A stretch of 64,000 nucleotides of DNA from Natrinema sp031626495 (GTDB taxonomy: Archaea > Halobacteriota > Halobacteria > Halobacteriales > Natrialbaceae): the NCBI RefSeq assembly GCF_031626495.1, contig NZ_JAMQOJ010000007.1, positions 1-64,000 of the forward strand, read 5' to 3'. This document shows positions 42,858-52,384 of this stretch, piece after piece. Each line of letters opens with the position of its first letter. Positions within the stretch are counted from its first letter, which is position 1. The position numbers and the translations under genes are program-made. The notes under the pieces are model-generated. The model worked only from the letters and a program-made list of their open reading frames with translations. It had not been told where the DNA came from and ran no database searches.

Positions 42858-43559
42858 CTATCCGCCGTCTCCGCCATCGTTCTCGTCGACGATCTCGATA
42901 TCGATGTCGTCGTACTGCTCGAGCCCCCCAACGAGGGTGTCGACCCGCTCCTGTTCGGACTCTCCCCCGAGGAGATCCTCGACCGGGTAGATGGCGGCGA
43001 TCACGTCGTGGTCGTCCTCGTGATCGCGCCGGGCGAGGTCGATCCGGACGGCGATCTCGGCCTCCCCCTGCAGGGTCGCGGTGCCTTCGTACGACTGGAA
43101 CGAGAACCGCTGTCCCAGCGCCTGTAGCGCCCGGCCACCGACCGCCCGGTCGATCTCGAACCCCTCGTAGTGGTTCTGAACGCGGTTCGCGAGGTTTCGT
43201 CTCGAGAGGTCGCTTACGGGATTGACCGTCTCGCCGCCGGCGGTGACTTGCGGTACTGCGAGCACGGCGAACACGCCCGCTTTCACCGCGTCCCCGCCGA
43301 AGCGTTCGGTCGGTAGTTCGATGGCCCGATCGTAGACGCTGACGTAGCTCGTCACCTCGACGTCCTCGCCGCCGACGCGTTCCGTCCCGACCCGCTCTCT
43401 GGTCCCCTGATACTCGTAGCCGGCCGTCGCGGCCGCGTCTTCGGAGACCCGCGCCGGCGTCGCCGAAGCCGTCGTCGCCCCGCCGGCGTCGCTGAGGCAG
43501 CCGGCAGCCGTACCGATGCCGGCGGCCGCGAGCGTACGGACGAACTGCCGTCGATCCAT
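42858..43559 (-). CDS. Tat lipoprotein, DUF6517-like
   Basis: 233 aa. The signal MDRRQFVRTLAAAGIGTAAG has a twin-arginine and a lipobox (AAGC, Cys 21). The body YQGTRERVGTERVGGEDVEV, TSYVSVYDRAIELP, VFAVLAVPQVTAGGETVNPV and NRVQNHYEGFEID matches a haloarchaeal lipoprotein family (DUF6517). Anchored outside the cell, role unknown. The end is very acidic. Confidence 0.82.
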   Translation of the reverse strand: MDRRQFVRTLAAAGIGTAAGCLSDAGGATTASATPARVSEDAAATAGYEYQGTRERVGTERVGGEDVEVTSYVSVYDRAIELPTERFGGDAVKAGVFAVLAVPQVTAGGETVNPVSDLSRRNLANRVQNHYEGFEIDRAVGGRALQALGQRFSFQSYEGTATLQGEAEIAVRIDLARRDHEDDHDVIAAIYPVEDLLGGESEQERVDTLVGGLEQYDDIDIEIVDENDGGDGG

Positions 43560-43645
43560 TCACCGAAGCCGACCAGACTCGAGGAAATAAGCGCCGCGGT
43601 GGTTGTCACTCTCTGATGTCCGTCAGGGCGCCTGCCACGCCAGCG

Positions 43646-44776
43646 TTAGCGTTCGAGCATCGATACGCCCCGAATCTCGAACCGAGCGCCGCCGTCGCGT
43701 CCGCCCGTCGCGTCGATCGACCAGCCGTGTGCGTCAGTGACTTCGCGAACGATCGCCAGCCCGAACCCGGAGCCGCCGTCGGACGAGTACCCCGACTCGA
43801 ACACCTGCTCGCGCTGATCGGCCGGGATTCCCGGGCCGTCGTCCTCGACGTAGAAGCCGTCGGCCACGTCTTCGAGACCCGCCCCATCGGTGACCGGCCG
43901 CTCGAGCGGATTCGACCGCGTCGCATGCTCGACATCCGCGTCGGCAGCGGTCGCCGCTTCGAGCGCTCCGATCTCGATGTGGACGTTCTCGCCCGCGTGC
44001 TCGACGGCGTTGCGGAAGAGATTCTCGAAGAGGTGGCTCACGAGCGTCGGATCCGCGCGGATCGCGACGTCGTCGACCACCGACACCGTCGCCGCCCCCG
44101 TCCGGACGTGTGCCCACGCGGTATCGACCGTGCTCGCGAGCGGGAGCAGTTCGGTCTCCTCGACCCGATCGGTCGAGACGAGGACCAGCGCGTCCTCGAT
44201 GATCGACTCCATACGCTCGAGCGACGAGCGCAGCGAACTGCGATCACCGCCCGCACCATCGAGATCGACGTCGTCGTCCGACTCGAGCATCTCGGCCTGG
44301 GCCAGCGCCACCGCCAGCGGGTTGCGCAGGTCGTGCGAGAGGAGTTTCGCGAACCCCTCCATACGCTCGGCCTGGTCGCGGTTCTGCTGCTCGAGCTGTC
44401 GGCGTTCGGTGATATCGACGTGCATGACGAGCACGAATCGCTCGCCATCGTGAGCGTAGGGCGTCGCCCGCATCATGAACCAGCGATCGCGCTCGGGCGT
44501 ATGACAGGGGTACTCGAGCGAGAACTCGTCGCGGTCGCCGGCCGCGACCGCGCGGATGCCGCGTGCGGTCTCTGGAGCGTCTGCGTCGTCGCTGGCTTCG
44601 CAGACGTCAAAGTAGTTGCTCCCGACGCCGCCGGTCGTTTCGGGTAACCCCTGTGAGTCGCCGAAGGTGTCCCACGACTCGTTCGTGTAGACGATCGTTC
44701 CGGCCCTGTCGAGGATCGCCACGTGAGCGGGCATGGCGTCGAACCCGGCGGCGACGAACGAGTCGGAATCAGTCAT
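43646..44776 (-). CDS. PAS-domain sensor histidine kinase
   Basis: 376 aa from ATG 44776. One PAS domain (residues 10-120: DAMPAHVAILDRAGTIVYTN ... VLVMHVDITERRQLEQQ) and a kinase core: H-box FAKLLSHDLRNPLAVALAQ with the phospho-acceptor His near residue 136, N-box HLFENLFRNAVEHAG, G1 YVEDDGPGIP and G2 SGFGLAIVRE. Soluble, no membrane segment, no receiver domain; a separate partner is expected, not adjacent here. Confidence 0.92.
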   Translation of the reverse strand: MTDSDSFVAAGFDAMPAHVAILDRAGTIVYTNESWDTFGDSQGLPETTGGVGSNYFDVCEASDDADAPETARGIRAVAAGDRDEFSLEYPCHTPERDRWFMMRATPYAHDGERFVLVMHVDITERRQLEQQNRDQAERMEGFAKLLSHDLRNPLAVALAQAEMLESDDDVDLDGAGGDRSSLRSSLERMESIIEDALVLVSTDRVEETELLPLASTVDTAWAHVRTGAATVSVVDDVAIRADPTLVSHLFENLFRNAVEHAGENVHIEIGALEAATAADADVEHATRSNPLERPVTDGAGLEDVADGFYVEDDGPGIPADQREQVFESGYSSDGGSGFGLAIVREVTDAHGWSIDATGGRDGGARFEIRGVSMLER

Positions 44777-44860
44777 TGCGAGATAGAGGTACGCCACCCA
44801 TTTGAACGGGCTGGCCAACGAACTGTCACGATCACCGGGACGACCGCGCTCGCTCGCCGC

Positions 44861-46399
44861 TCACTCGCCCGACGGCAGCCGGTAGGTCGCCCCCTCGTCC
44901 GTGTCCTGCACTTCGACGCCGAGCGCCGCGAGCTCGTCGCGTAACTCGTCGGCCCGCTCGTAGTTGCCGGCCTCGCGCTCCCGCTCGCGCACCTCGAGGA
45001 CGAGATCGATCACGTCGCCGGCGAGTCCCGCGGAGCCCGTCGTGTCTCCCGTAAAGGAGAGGCCGAGCACGCCGCCGAGTTCCTCGAGCGTTTCGATCGC
45101 GAGCCGAAGCCCGCGGTAATCGTAGCTCGCCGCGCCGTCTTCGGCACTCGCGTCGCTCTCGCCGTCGGCGTCGACCGACTCGAGGTGGCGGTTGATCGCC
45201 GTGACGACCGACAGCAGCGCCGACTGCGCTTCTCGGGTATTGAAGTCGTCGTCCATCGCAGTCGCGAACGCCTCGCGCGCACCGTCGACCTCGTCGCGGA
45301 GGGTTCCGTCCTCGGCCTTCGAACTCGCTGCAGGCGAATCGAGGGCGTCGACGGCTGCCTCGTAGCCCCGTTCCAGACGGTCCCAGCGCTCCTCGGCCTC
45401 GGCGATCGTCTCGTCGGAGTAGAGCTGTTTGCTGTTGTACGACCCCGCGGTCAGGAAGGTCCGCACGACGTTCGTCCCCCACTGATCGATCGCGTCGTCG
45501 ACCGTGACGAAGTTGCCCAGACTCGAGGACATTTTCTCGTCGTCCATCTGGAAGAGTTCGCAGTGGAGCCAGTACTTCGCGAACTGGTGGTCCGTCGCGG
45601 CTTCGGACTGGGCGATTTCGTTTTCGTGATGGGGAAAGACCAGGTCCCGGCCGCCGACGTGGACGTCGAGCGTCTCGCCGAGGTGGGTCATGCTCATCGC
45701 CGAGCACTCGATGTGCCAGCCGGGACGGCCCTCGCCCCACGGCGAGTCCCACGTGAGAGACGTCTCGCAGGCGTCCTCGGCGGGTGCCGCGCCCTCGTGG
45801 CGGTGCTCTTCGATCGCGTCGGGGTCGACGCCGCCGGCCTTCCAGAGCGCGAAGTCCGCCGGATTGCGCTTTTCGGAGCGCTCGTCGGGGTCGCCCTGGG
45901 ATTCGATCTCGTCGAGCTCCTGGTTCGAGAGCTTGCCGTAGTCGTCGAAGCTGGTCACGTCGAAGTAGACCGAGCCGTTCGACTCGTAGGCGTAGCCCTT
46001 CTGGATCAAGGTTTCGACGAGATCGATAATCTCGGGGACGTGCTCGGAGACGCGCGGGTAGACCTCCGTCCGCAGGAGGTTCAGCGAGCGCATGTCATCG
46101 ATCGTCCGCTGGATGTAGCTCTCGGCGACTTCGCTCTCGCTGTCGCCGAGGTCGTCCTCGCCGACGCGGGCGACGATCTTCTCGTTGACGTCGGTGAAGT
46201 TCTCGACGTGACGTACGCCGTAGCCTCGATGCTCGAGCCAGCGGTGCATGACGTCGACGTGGACCCACGACCGCGCGTGGCCCAGGTGGGGCGGATCGGA
46301 GACCGTCAGGCCACAGTAGTAGAGCAAGACGTTTTCGGGATCCTGCGGCTCGAACGGCTCCTTCTCGCCCGTCAACGTATTCGTCACGTGCAGGGTCAT
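44861..46399 (-). CDS. cysS: cysteinyl-tRNA synthetase
   Basis: 512 aa from ATG 46399. Class I signatures: PPHLGHARSWVHVDV (HIGH motif as HLGH) and DDEKMSSSLGNF (KMSKS as KMSSS). Zinc-site residues lie in YYCGLTVSD, GWHIECSAMSMTHLG and HHENEIAQSEAATD. A helical anticodon domain and C-terminal AGNYERADELRDELAALGVE complete it. The longer frame to 46702 is rejected since MTLHVTNTLTGEKEPFEP is the family start. Confidence 0.96.
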   Translation of the reverse strand: MTLHVTNTLTGEKEPFEPQDPENVLLYYCGLTVSDPPHLGHARSWVHVDVMHRWLEHRGYGVRHVENFTDVNEKIVARVGEDDLGDSESEVAESYIQRTIDDMRSLNLLRTEVYPRVSEHVPEIIDLVETLIQKGYAYESNGSVYFDVTSFDDYGKLSNQELDEIESQGDPDERSEKRNPADFALWKAGGVDPDAIEEHRHEGAAPAEDACETSLTWDSPWGEGRPGWHIECSAMSMTHLGETLDVHVGGRDLVFPHHENEIAQSEAATDHQFAKYWLHCELFQMDDEKMSSSLGNFVTVDDAIDQWGTNVVRTFLTAGSYNSKQLYSDETIAEAEERWDRLERGYEAAVDALDSPAASSKAEDGTLRDEVDGAREAFATAMDDDFNTREAQSALLSVVTAINRHLESVDADGESDASAEDGAASYDYRGLRLAIETLEELGGVLGLSFTGDTTGSAGLAGDVIDLVLEVREREREAGNYERADELRDELAALGVEVQDTDEGATYRLPSGE

Positions 46400-46550
46400 T
46401 CTGATTGTGCCCGCTTCGCTCGGCCGAAAGTTAAACGATGTGATGCCACTCGAACGGCGCTGTTCGTCGCAGACGCGAGCCGAGCGAAACGTTTGGACGG
46501 ATTCGTCAGAACCCCTTTTTCCGTACCGATGGACGGTTCGACCGCAAACG

Positions 46551-46877
46551 ATGCACACCGACGCCGCTCTCGCCGTCGCCCTCCGCGATGACGACACGAC
46601 GACCGCCACGGGTAACTGGGAATCGGTCCAGCGACGACGCCGACTCCTCGACGTTCTCGAGGTCAGCACCGACGAGATGTCCGTCGGCGAACTGGTCGAC
46701 ACGCTCGCGGCCGATGACGCGGAACGGCTGGACGCCGACCGGCTCCACGTCCGACTCGTTCACGTCGATCTCCCTCTGCTCGAGGACGCAGGAGAGATCA
46801 CGTACGATTCGGACTGTGATGCGGTGTGGCCCACCGACGACCGAAACCGTCGATCGACCGCGACCGACAGTGACTGA
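46551..46877 (+). CDS. DUF7344-type HTH protein
   Basis: 108 aa. RRRRLLDVLEVSTDEMSVGE, LVDTLAADDAERLDADRLHV and RLVHVDLPLLEDAGEITYDS give the winged-helix layout of the haloarchaeal DUF7344 family, including the characteristic 'H-x-x-LP-x-L' stretch. Probably DNA-binding. It lies 72 bases before a longer relative. Confidence 0.78.
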   Translation: MHTDAALAVALRDDDTTTATGNWESVQRRRRLLDVLEVSTDEMSVGELVDTLAADDAERLDADRLHVRLVHVDLPLLEDAGEITYDSDCDAVWPTDDRNRRSTATDSD

Positions 46878-46949
46878 TCGGTTCGACGGGGCCGCGCACC
46901 GATTGGTTAGGCCCTAGCAACTAAGTACTGGATTACGGAACAGACTCCC

Positions 46950-47792
46950 ATGGACACCCACGAGGACGAGGTGATCCGTCTCCTCGCCGAGCGGCGAAAT
47001 CGGGCCATTCTGTCGGTCCTCAACGACGCCGCACGGTCGCTCACCGTCACCGAACTCGTCCAACGGCTCATCGCGAGCGAGACGGTCGAGAGCGATGCTG
47101 CGACCGACGAGACCGATTACCAGCGGGAGAAGCTATCGCTCCATCATACGGAGCTACCCCGGCTCGACGAGGTCGGCCTGATCGACTACGATCCCGAGGC
47201 GAACGTCGTATCGTACGAAACGTATCCGTCGGTCAGCGCCGAGTGGCTAGAACTCGAGATGATCGACGAACTGCTCTCGTGTTTCGAATCGGCCGCGACC
47301 GACGACACCGTCGGCGTGATCGAGGGCCGCGAAGACGTGATCGAGTACGGACGATATCTCGTCGAGGAAGCCGACGAGGAACTGTTTTGCATGTTCGTCG
47401 GTGCTGACCTCTTCGAAGACGAGTGCGTTCGAAGCGCGCAGAACGCGATCGAACGCGGCGTCGCTGTCTCGATGGGGACCCACGATCCGGCCGTCCGTGA
47501 ACTCGCGCGGACACGACTGCCGGAGGCGACGGTCTGGGAACCGCAACTCGACTGGTTGAACGACGGCGGCGAGCAACCGACGGTCGGTCGCATCGTCTTC
47601 GCGGATCGCGAACAGCTCATGATCGCCCTCGTAGACGACACGGCTCCCGACGGAACCGCGGAGCGGGCGATCGTCGGTGACGGTGCGAACAATCCCTTGA
47701 TCGTTCTCGTTCGCGAGCTACTGGGACCGCGCCTCGATCACCTCGATTATCAGAGCGAAGACCTGCTGGACGCGCTGCCGTTCGAACCGTAA
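46950..47792 (+). CDS. DUF7344-type HTH regulator with sensor-like C-terminal domain
   Basis: 280 aa. Residues 10-90 repeat the winged helix of the upstream protein (RRNRAILSVLNDAARSLTVT, LHHTELPRLDEVGLIDYDPE). The remaining 180 residues (GVIEGREDVIEYGRYLVEEA, DEELFCMFVGADLFEDECVR, AIERGVAVSMGTHDPAVREL, GRIVFADREQLMIALVDD) look like the PLD-fold sensing part found in TrmB-type regulators. I infer a ligand- or state-sensing repressor. GTTAGGCCCTAGCAACTAAG just upstream may hold its promoter. Confidence 0.75.
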   Translation: MDTHEDEVIRLLAERRNRAILSVLNDAARSLTVTELVQRLIASETVESDAATDETDYQREKLSLHHTELPRLDEVGLIDYDPEANVVSYETYPSVSAEWLELEMIDELLSCFESAATDDTVGVIEGREDVIEYGRYLVEEADEELFCMFVGADLFEDECVRSAQNAIERGVAVSMGTHDPAVRELARTRLPEATVWEPQLDWLNDGGEQPTVGRIVFADREQLMIALVDDTAPDGTAERAIVGDGANNPLIVLVRELLGPRLDHLDYQSEDLLDALPFEP

Positions 47793-47802
47793 CGAGTCCG
47801 GT

Positions 47803-48363
47803 TCAGTCACCCCGTACGCCCACACGCTCGAGCACTCCCTCGGCCGCCCGGAGCGCGTTCGCCCCCTCCCGCCGCCCGACGACGAGCACCATCGTTCCGT
47901 CCGCAACGGCCGCCGCGTCCGGCGAAATATCCTCGAGCGAGAGCCGTGCGAGCACGTCGGCGAGCGCGGCCGTATCCACGTCGCCGGTCGCGACGATCGC
48001 GGTTCTGTCGCCGCCACAGGGACCGAACGCCGTGCCGCTGACTGCGACGAGCGCCTCGGTGGCCGCTGTCGCGGCGGTATCCTCAGCCTCACTCCCGTGC
48101 CCGTCTCTCCCCCCGCTCCCGCCCTCGTCTTGTTCGAGCGGCCCGATTCCACTCTCCATCCGGACGCGAACCGAACGAGAGTCGGTCTCGTAGGTCGGCA
48201 ACTCGTCGGCGTACCGGCGCAGCGCCGTCGCGATCGCGTCCGGGTCGCCGTCGACGTCGAGATACCGGGCGGCGGCGGTGTAGTTGACGACGCCGGCCCG
48301 CAGCGCGGTCCGGAGGAACGGGTTCCGGTCGACCGCTCGGCGCGTCTCGGCTGCCAGTGACAT
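47803..48363 (-). CDS. conserved haloarchaeal protein, unknown (DUF7523-like)
   Basis: 186 aa. The N-terminus SLAAETRRAVDRNPFLRTAL and AGVVNYTAAARYLDVDGDPD resembles a helical domain followed by a Gly/Asp-rich linker (about residues 75-95) and an ACT-like beta-alpha domain (ALVAVSGTAFGPCGGDRTAI, VADGTMVLVVGRREGANAL). Common in haloarchaea; possible small-molecule sensing, unproven. Confidence 0.7.
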   Translation of the reverse strand: MSLAAETRRAVDRNPFLRTALRAGVVNYTAAARYLDVDGDPDAIATALRRYADELPTYETDSRSVRVRMESGIGPLEQDEGGSGGRDGHGSEAEDTAATAATEALVAVSGTAFGPCGGDRTAIVATGDVDTAALADVLARLSLEDISPDAAAVADGTMVLVVGRREGANALRAAEGVLERVGVRGD

Positions 48364-48506
48364 ATCCGAAGCGGCGTCTCGAACCGGTATAAAGTCGCCG
48401 TCATCGGAGACGGAGCCGACGGGCGGATTCGAATCGGCCAGTGGCGGCCCGAGGAGAGAATCGATTCGGCCGACAGTATATACCGCTTCGGTCCCTCGTG
48501 GCAGCC

Positions 48507-48833
48507 ATGAGCGAGTCCGAGCCCGAAGGGTCCCCCGAAGACGCGGTCCGCGAAGAGGTTTCGCTGTTCCTCCGACGGAACTTCCCGCAGATCGAACTGC
48601 ACGGCGGCGACTCCTCGATCACCGACCTCGATCTCGAGGAGCGGCGCGTCTCGATCAACCTGAGCGGCGCGTGCGACGGGTGTGGCGTCAGTTCGATGAC
48701 GACCCAGGCGATCCAGCAGCGGTTGCCGGCCGAGATCGACGCGATCGATCACGTCTCCGTCAGCACCGGCTTCGACGGGCTCGCCGGGGAAGGATCCTCG
48801 GACCGGAACATATCTGACGACGTCCCCTTCTGA
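48507..48833 (+). CDS. NifU-like Fe-S scaffold domain protein
   Basis: 108 aa from ATG 48507. The NifU C-terminal domain carries GACDGCGVSSMTTQAIQQRL with the Cys-x-x-Cys cluster site, preceded by LFLRRNFPQIELHGGDSSIT. It builds or transfers Fe-S clusters. BolA follows 65 bases later, a pairing seen in Fe-S delivery. Confidence 0.88.
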   Translation: MSESEPEGSPEDAVREEVSLFLRRNFPQIELHGGDSSITDLDLEERRVSINLSGACDGCGVSSMTTQAIQQRLPAEIDAIDHVSVSTGFDGLAGEGSSDRNISDDVPF

Positions 48834-48898
48834 GCGACGCCGCTGCATTCGCTGCCGAGACCGCGGCGCTTTTGCCGCGAGCGGCGCACTCAACGAGT

Positions 48899-49159
48899 AT
48901 GAAGCCAGCAGCCGTCGAGGAACTCATCGAATCGAATCTGGAGGAGTGCGAGGCCACGGTCACCCACGCGCGCGACGAACACGACGAAGACCACCTCGCC
49001 GCGACGGTCGTCTCGCCGGCCTTCGAGGGGCTGCCGCTGGTCCAGCAACACCAGAAGGTGTACGACAGCCTCGGCGAGCACATGACGACCGACATCCACG
49101 CCCTCGAGCTGTCGACCTACACGCCCGCGGAGTACGACGACCTCGAGGCGGATCGGTAG
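48899..49159 (+). CDS. BolA family protein
   Basis: 86 aa from ATG 48899. VEELIESNLEECEATVTHAR, HLAATVVSPAFEGLPLVQQH and QKVYDSLGEHMTTDIHALEL show the BolA class II KH-like fold with the invariant His in EHMTTDIHAL. Partners with monothiol glutaredoxins or Fe-S carriers. Same strand as the NifU-like gene. Confidence 0.9.
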   Translation: MKPAAVEELIESNLEECEATVTHARDEHDEDHLAATVVSPAFEGLPLVQQHQKVYDSLGEHMTTDIHALELSTYTPAEYDDLEADR

Positions 49160-49160
49160 C

Positions 49161-49973
49161 TCACTTCTCCGGCCACTCGTCGGCGGCGAGGGGCTCGCCC
49201 TCGAGGAAGGCTGCGATGCCCTCGTTCGCGTCGTCGGTCGTACAGAGGGCCGCGAACCGTTCGTTCGAGTACTCGAGGGCCTCGTCGTACTCCATTTCGA
49301 CCATCTCGTAGAACGCCTCCTTGCCCAACTGGACCGCCATCGGACTCTTCGAGGCGATCGTTTCGGCGAGTTCCATCGCTGCGTCGAGGTGCTCGCCTTC
49401 GGGAGCGATCCGATTGATGAGCCCCCACTGGTGGGCCGTCTCGGCGTCGATCAACTCGCCGGTCAGGATCAACTCGAGACAGCGCTTTCTGGTGAGCGCC
49501 TTCATCAGCGGCACGGCCGGACCCATGCAGAACAGGCCGACTTTCGGTGCCGTGGCGCCGAACTGCGTTCCCTCGGCAGCCACGGCGAGGTCGCAGGCCG
49601 CGACCAGCCCGATCCCGTTGGCGGCCGCGTGGCCGTGGGCCGCGGCGATCACGGGCGTCCGCATCTCCGTCAGGGTGTGAAACGGTTCCTCCATCCGCGT
49701 CACCCACTCCTCGTACTCGTCTTCGGCCCCGTGATCGCCGTGTTCGGAGAGGTCGATCCCGGCGGAGAAGGTCTCACCCGCCCCGTGAACGACGATCGCT
49801 CGCACCTCGGAGTCCTCGTCTAACGCGCGGAGCGCTTCGTCGAGGTCTTGCGCGAGGCCGGTGCTGAACGTGTTCATCGCCTCGGGTCGGGTGAGCGCGA
49901 TCCGGCCGACGTGACCGTCGCGGCTGCTCTCGACGTTTTCCCACTGGCCGGTACTGGATACATCAGAAGCCAT
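49161..49973 (-). CDS. enoyl-CoA hydratase/isomerase (crotonase), copy 1
   Basis: 270 aa crotonase. GHVGRIALTRPEAMNTFSTG, the oxyanion segments FSAGIDLSEHGD and AANGIGLVAACDLAVAAEGT, and the C-terminal ANEGIAAFLEGEP are standard. Catalytic Glu positions: the region APKVGLFCMGPAVPLMKALT lacks the usual Glu of hydratases (PE-x-x-LG), so isomerase, thioesterase-like or other crotonase chemistry is possible. It sits divergent to a PH-domain pair; a second set has the same layout at 56893-59773. Confidence 0.88.
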   Translation of the reverse strand: MASDVSSTGQWENVESSRDGHVGRIALTRPEAMNTFSTGLAQDLDEALRALDEDSEVRAIVVHGAGETFSAGIDLSEHGDHGAEDEYEEWVTRMEEPFHTLTEMRTPVIAAAHGHAAANGIGLVAACDLAVAAEGTQFGATAPKVGLFCMGPAVPLMKALTRKRCLELILTGELIDAETAHQWGLINRIAPEGEHLDAAMELAETIASKSPMAVQLGKEAFYEMVEMEYDEALEYSNERFAALCTTDDANEGIAAFLEGEPLAADEWPEK

Positions 49974-50090
49974 ATTCGAGTGGTTCGTCAGGCGCAGTGA
50001 TAAACGTCACCACAGGCCGATCGCGTTGCCGCAAGCGAGCCGCCTCGATCGAACCGTAGCTTTATCCACCACCCCTGACACGTTAGGCGC

Positions 50091-50570
50091 ATGGAATCCC
50101 TCCATCCCCGCATCAGACTGCTCTGGATCGCCCGCGGGGCGGTCGTCGCGATCGTTCTCGGCGTCGTCCTCGCCGCCGCCGACCAGTTCGCCGAGGTCGG
50201 TCAGTGGCGGGTCGACGTCCCGATGTCGGTGATCGTCGGCGTCGTCGCGCTCGGACTCGTCCTCGGTGCCGTCTACGCCCTTCGGCTGTACCATGTCTGG
50301 CGGTTCGAACTCCAGGACGATGCGCTCTACCTCGAGCGCGGCGTCGTCACCTTCGTCGAGACAGCCGTCCCGTTCGTCCGCGTCCAGCACGTCGACACCC
50401 AGTTCGGCCCGATCGAACGGGCACTCGGCCTCTCGAGCGTCGTGGTTTATACGGCCGGTTCGCGGAACGCCGACGTTCGCATTCCGGGGCTGACGCCCGA
50501 CCGGGCGCGGAGTCTACAGGACACGCTTCGGGAACTGGCCGTCGAGAGCGAGGCCGAGGACGCCGTCTAA
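50091..50570 (+). CDS. PH-domain membrane protein (YdbS-like), copy 1
   Basis: 159 aa. Two membrane helices (LLWIARGAVVAIVLGVVLAA, MSVIVGVVALGLVLGAVYAL) precede one bacterial PH (bPH2) domain: RFELQDDALYLERGVVTF, VPFVRVQHVDTQFGPIER, VVVYTAGSRNADVRIPGL. One base separates its stop from the next ATG, so the pair is coupled. Function of YdbS/YdbT pairs is unclear; envelope or transport of toxic compounds has been proposed. Confidence 0.85.
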   Translation: MESLHPRIRLLWIARGAVVAIVLGVVLAAADQFAEVGQWRVDVPMSVIVGVVALGLVLGAVYALRLYHVWRFELQDDALYLERGVVTFVETAVPFVRVQHVDTQFGPIERALGLSSVVVYTAGSRNADVRIPGLTPDRARSLQDTLRELAVESEAEDAV

Positions 50571-50571
50571 T

Positions 50572-52185
50572 ATGAAGCGCCTCCATCCGCTCAGCGCGGT
50601 GACGCAGGCGCTCCAGCGCGGCGTCACCGGGCTCTCGCTCCCGTTTTTCCTCATGGCGATCGGCGGCATCGTCGGTCTCGACAGTGAGCAACTCGTCGAC
50701 TGGCTATTCCTGCTCGCCCCGATCGGCTTCGTCGTCGGCGTCGCCTACGGCATCGCGTACTACTACCGATTCACCTACGAGCTCACCGCGAGTACGTTCG
50801 ACGTCACCTCCGGCGTCCTCTCGCGGCGCTCCCGCGAGATCCCCTACCGACGCATCCAGAACGTCGACGTCTCCCAGAGCGTCTTCCAACGGCTCCTCGG
50901 GCTCTCCGTCGTCTCGATCGAGACCGCCGGCGGTGGCCAGACGGAGGCCACGCTGAACTACGTCAGCGAGGCCGAGGCCGAGCGCCTTCGCACCGATATC
51001 CGCCGGCTGACGGCGAAGAAGGACGGTGAGGAACGCGTTGACGAACGGGCGGATCCGGCGACCGGAACCGACGCGGCCACCGACCTCGGCGAGACGCAAC
51101 GGCGCGAGCGAGCTCGAGCAGAGGCCGGCCCGATCCGCCTGTTCGAGCTGGAGTTTCGAGAACTCCTCGTCTACGCCCTGACCTCGTTCCGGTGGGGCGC
51201 GGCGGTGTTCCCGGTCATGCTCCTGTTCTTCGTGCAGGGTGCCGACTCCGGCGCTGGGCCGGTTCCCGAGTTCCTCCTGCTGGCCGCCGAACCGTTCGGC
51301 GGCCCGGAGGCGGTCGACAGTGCTGCCGTCGGCCAGTTGCTGGTTCTGGCAGTGACCGCCACGATCCAGTGGATAGCAGCCACGTACGTCGCGAGCGCGA
51401 TCTACACCGTCGCGAACTACTACGGCTTCCGACTCGGACGGGCGGGCGACGACTTCGTCTACGAGCGGGGACTGGTCCAGCGCTACAGCGGATCGATCCC
51501 CGTCGAGAAGGTCCAGTCGGTCTCCGTCACCGAGAACCCGCTCCAGCGGCTGGTCGGCTACGCCGGCCTCTGGGTCGAAACGGCGGGCTACGGCCCCGAC
51601 AGAAGTAGCGGCAGCCAGTCGGCCGTGCCGCTGGCCGAAACCGATCGCGTCTATCGGTTCGCCGAGAACCTCACCGGCGTCGAGACGCCCCAGTTCCGGA
51701 GCCCGCCGCGGCTGGCCCGCCGGCGATATCTCGCACGATATTCCATCGTCGCGGTCGCCGTCGTCGCCGCCGCGTTCGGGCTCGCCGAGGTCTCGGCCTT
51801 CGACCGATGGTACCTCACGGCCATCGTCTTCGTCGCGGTACCGCCCGCTGCACACCTCAAGTACGCCAATCTGGGCTATTTCGTGGGCGACGACCACCTC
51901 GTGATCCGCAGCGGCTTCTGGAAGCGCCGCACGACCGTCATCCCCTACTACCGAGTCCAGACGGTCTCGACGCGTCGATCGATCTTCCAGCGGCGGCTCG
52001 GACTCGCCTCGCTGGCCGTCGACACCGCCAGCTCGCGCACCTTCGCCTGGGGGTCGCCGACGATCTACGACGTCGACCTCGAGACGGCCCGCGACGTTCA
52101 CGGCACGGGCCGAGAGCGCCTCCAGTCGGCCCTGCGCGAGCGCGCTCGAGCGGACGATATCGGGCTTTCGGTTGACTTCACTTGA
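50572..52185 (+). CDS. PH-domain membrane protein (YdbT-like), copy 1
   Basis: 537 aa. Three bPH2 domains alternate with paired membrane helices: RRSREIPYRRIQNVDVSQSV near 85, YSGSIPVEKVQSVSVTENPL near 305 and RRTTVIPYYRVQTVSTRRSI near 450. It ends with RADDIGLSVDFT. The last eight residues recur, as a broken copy, before fumC at 53655-53680. Confidence 0.85.
   Translation: MKRLHPLSAVTQALQRGVTGLSLPFFLMAIGGIVGLDSEQLVDWLFLLAPIGFVVGVAYGIAYYYRFTYELTASTFDVTSGVLSRRSREIPYRRIQNVDVSQSVFQRLLGLSVVSIETAGGGQTEATLNYVSEAEAERLRTDIRRLTAKKDGEERVDERADPATGTDAATDLGETQRRERARAEAGPIRLFELEFRELLVYALTSFRWGAAVFPVMLLFFVQGADSGAGPVPEFLLLAAEPFGGPEAVDSAAVGQLLVLAVTATIQWIAATYVASAIYTVANYYGFRLGRAGDDFVYERGLVQRYSGSIPVEKVQSVSVTENPLQRLVGYAGLWVETAGYGPDRSSGSQSAVPLAETDRVYRFAENLTGVETPQFRSPPRLARRRYLARYSIVAVAVVAAAFGLAEVSAFDRWYLTAIVFVAVPPAAHLKYANLGYFVGDDHLVIRSGFWKRRTTVIPYYRVQTVSTRRSIFQRRLGLASLAVDTASSRTFAWGSPTIYDVDLETARDVHGTGRERLQSALRERARADDIGLSVDFT
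52158..52185 (+). repeat. 3' end of ydbT-like gene, repeated at 53653
   Basis: 28 bases beginning TATCGGGCTTTCGGT match 53653-53680 at 24 positions. The four differences all fall at third codon positions of the reading frame IGLSVDFT-stop. Confidence 0.85.
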
Positions 52186-52384
52186 TCGCACCCGACACGC
52201 CGTCTGGGTGCCCACTGTCCGACGCGGAGCCGATCGGTCACGGCTCGAGCCGGTCGGGGAACGGTCTCCGCGGCGAACGGCTGCGACGATGTCGGTCGCG
52301 CTATCGTTCCCAGTCGGATTTCGCCCGTTCCGAGCCGATTCGTCCTATCCCGTCCCGAAGACGAACTGCAGGGAGAGCGGCGAA

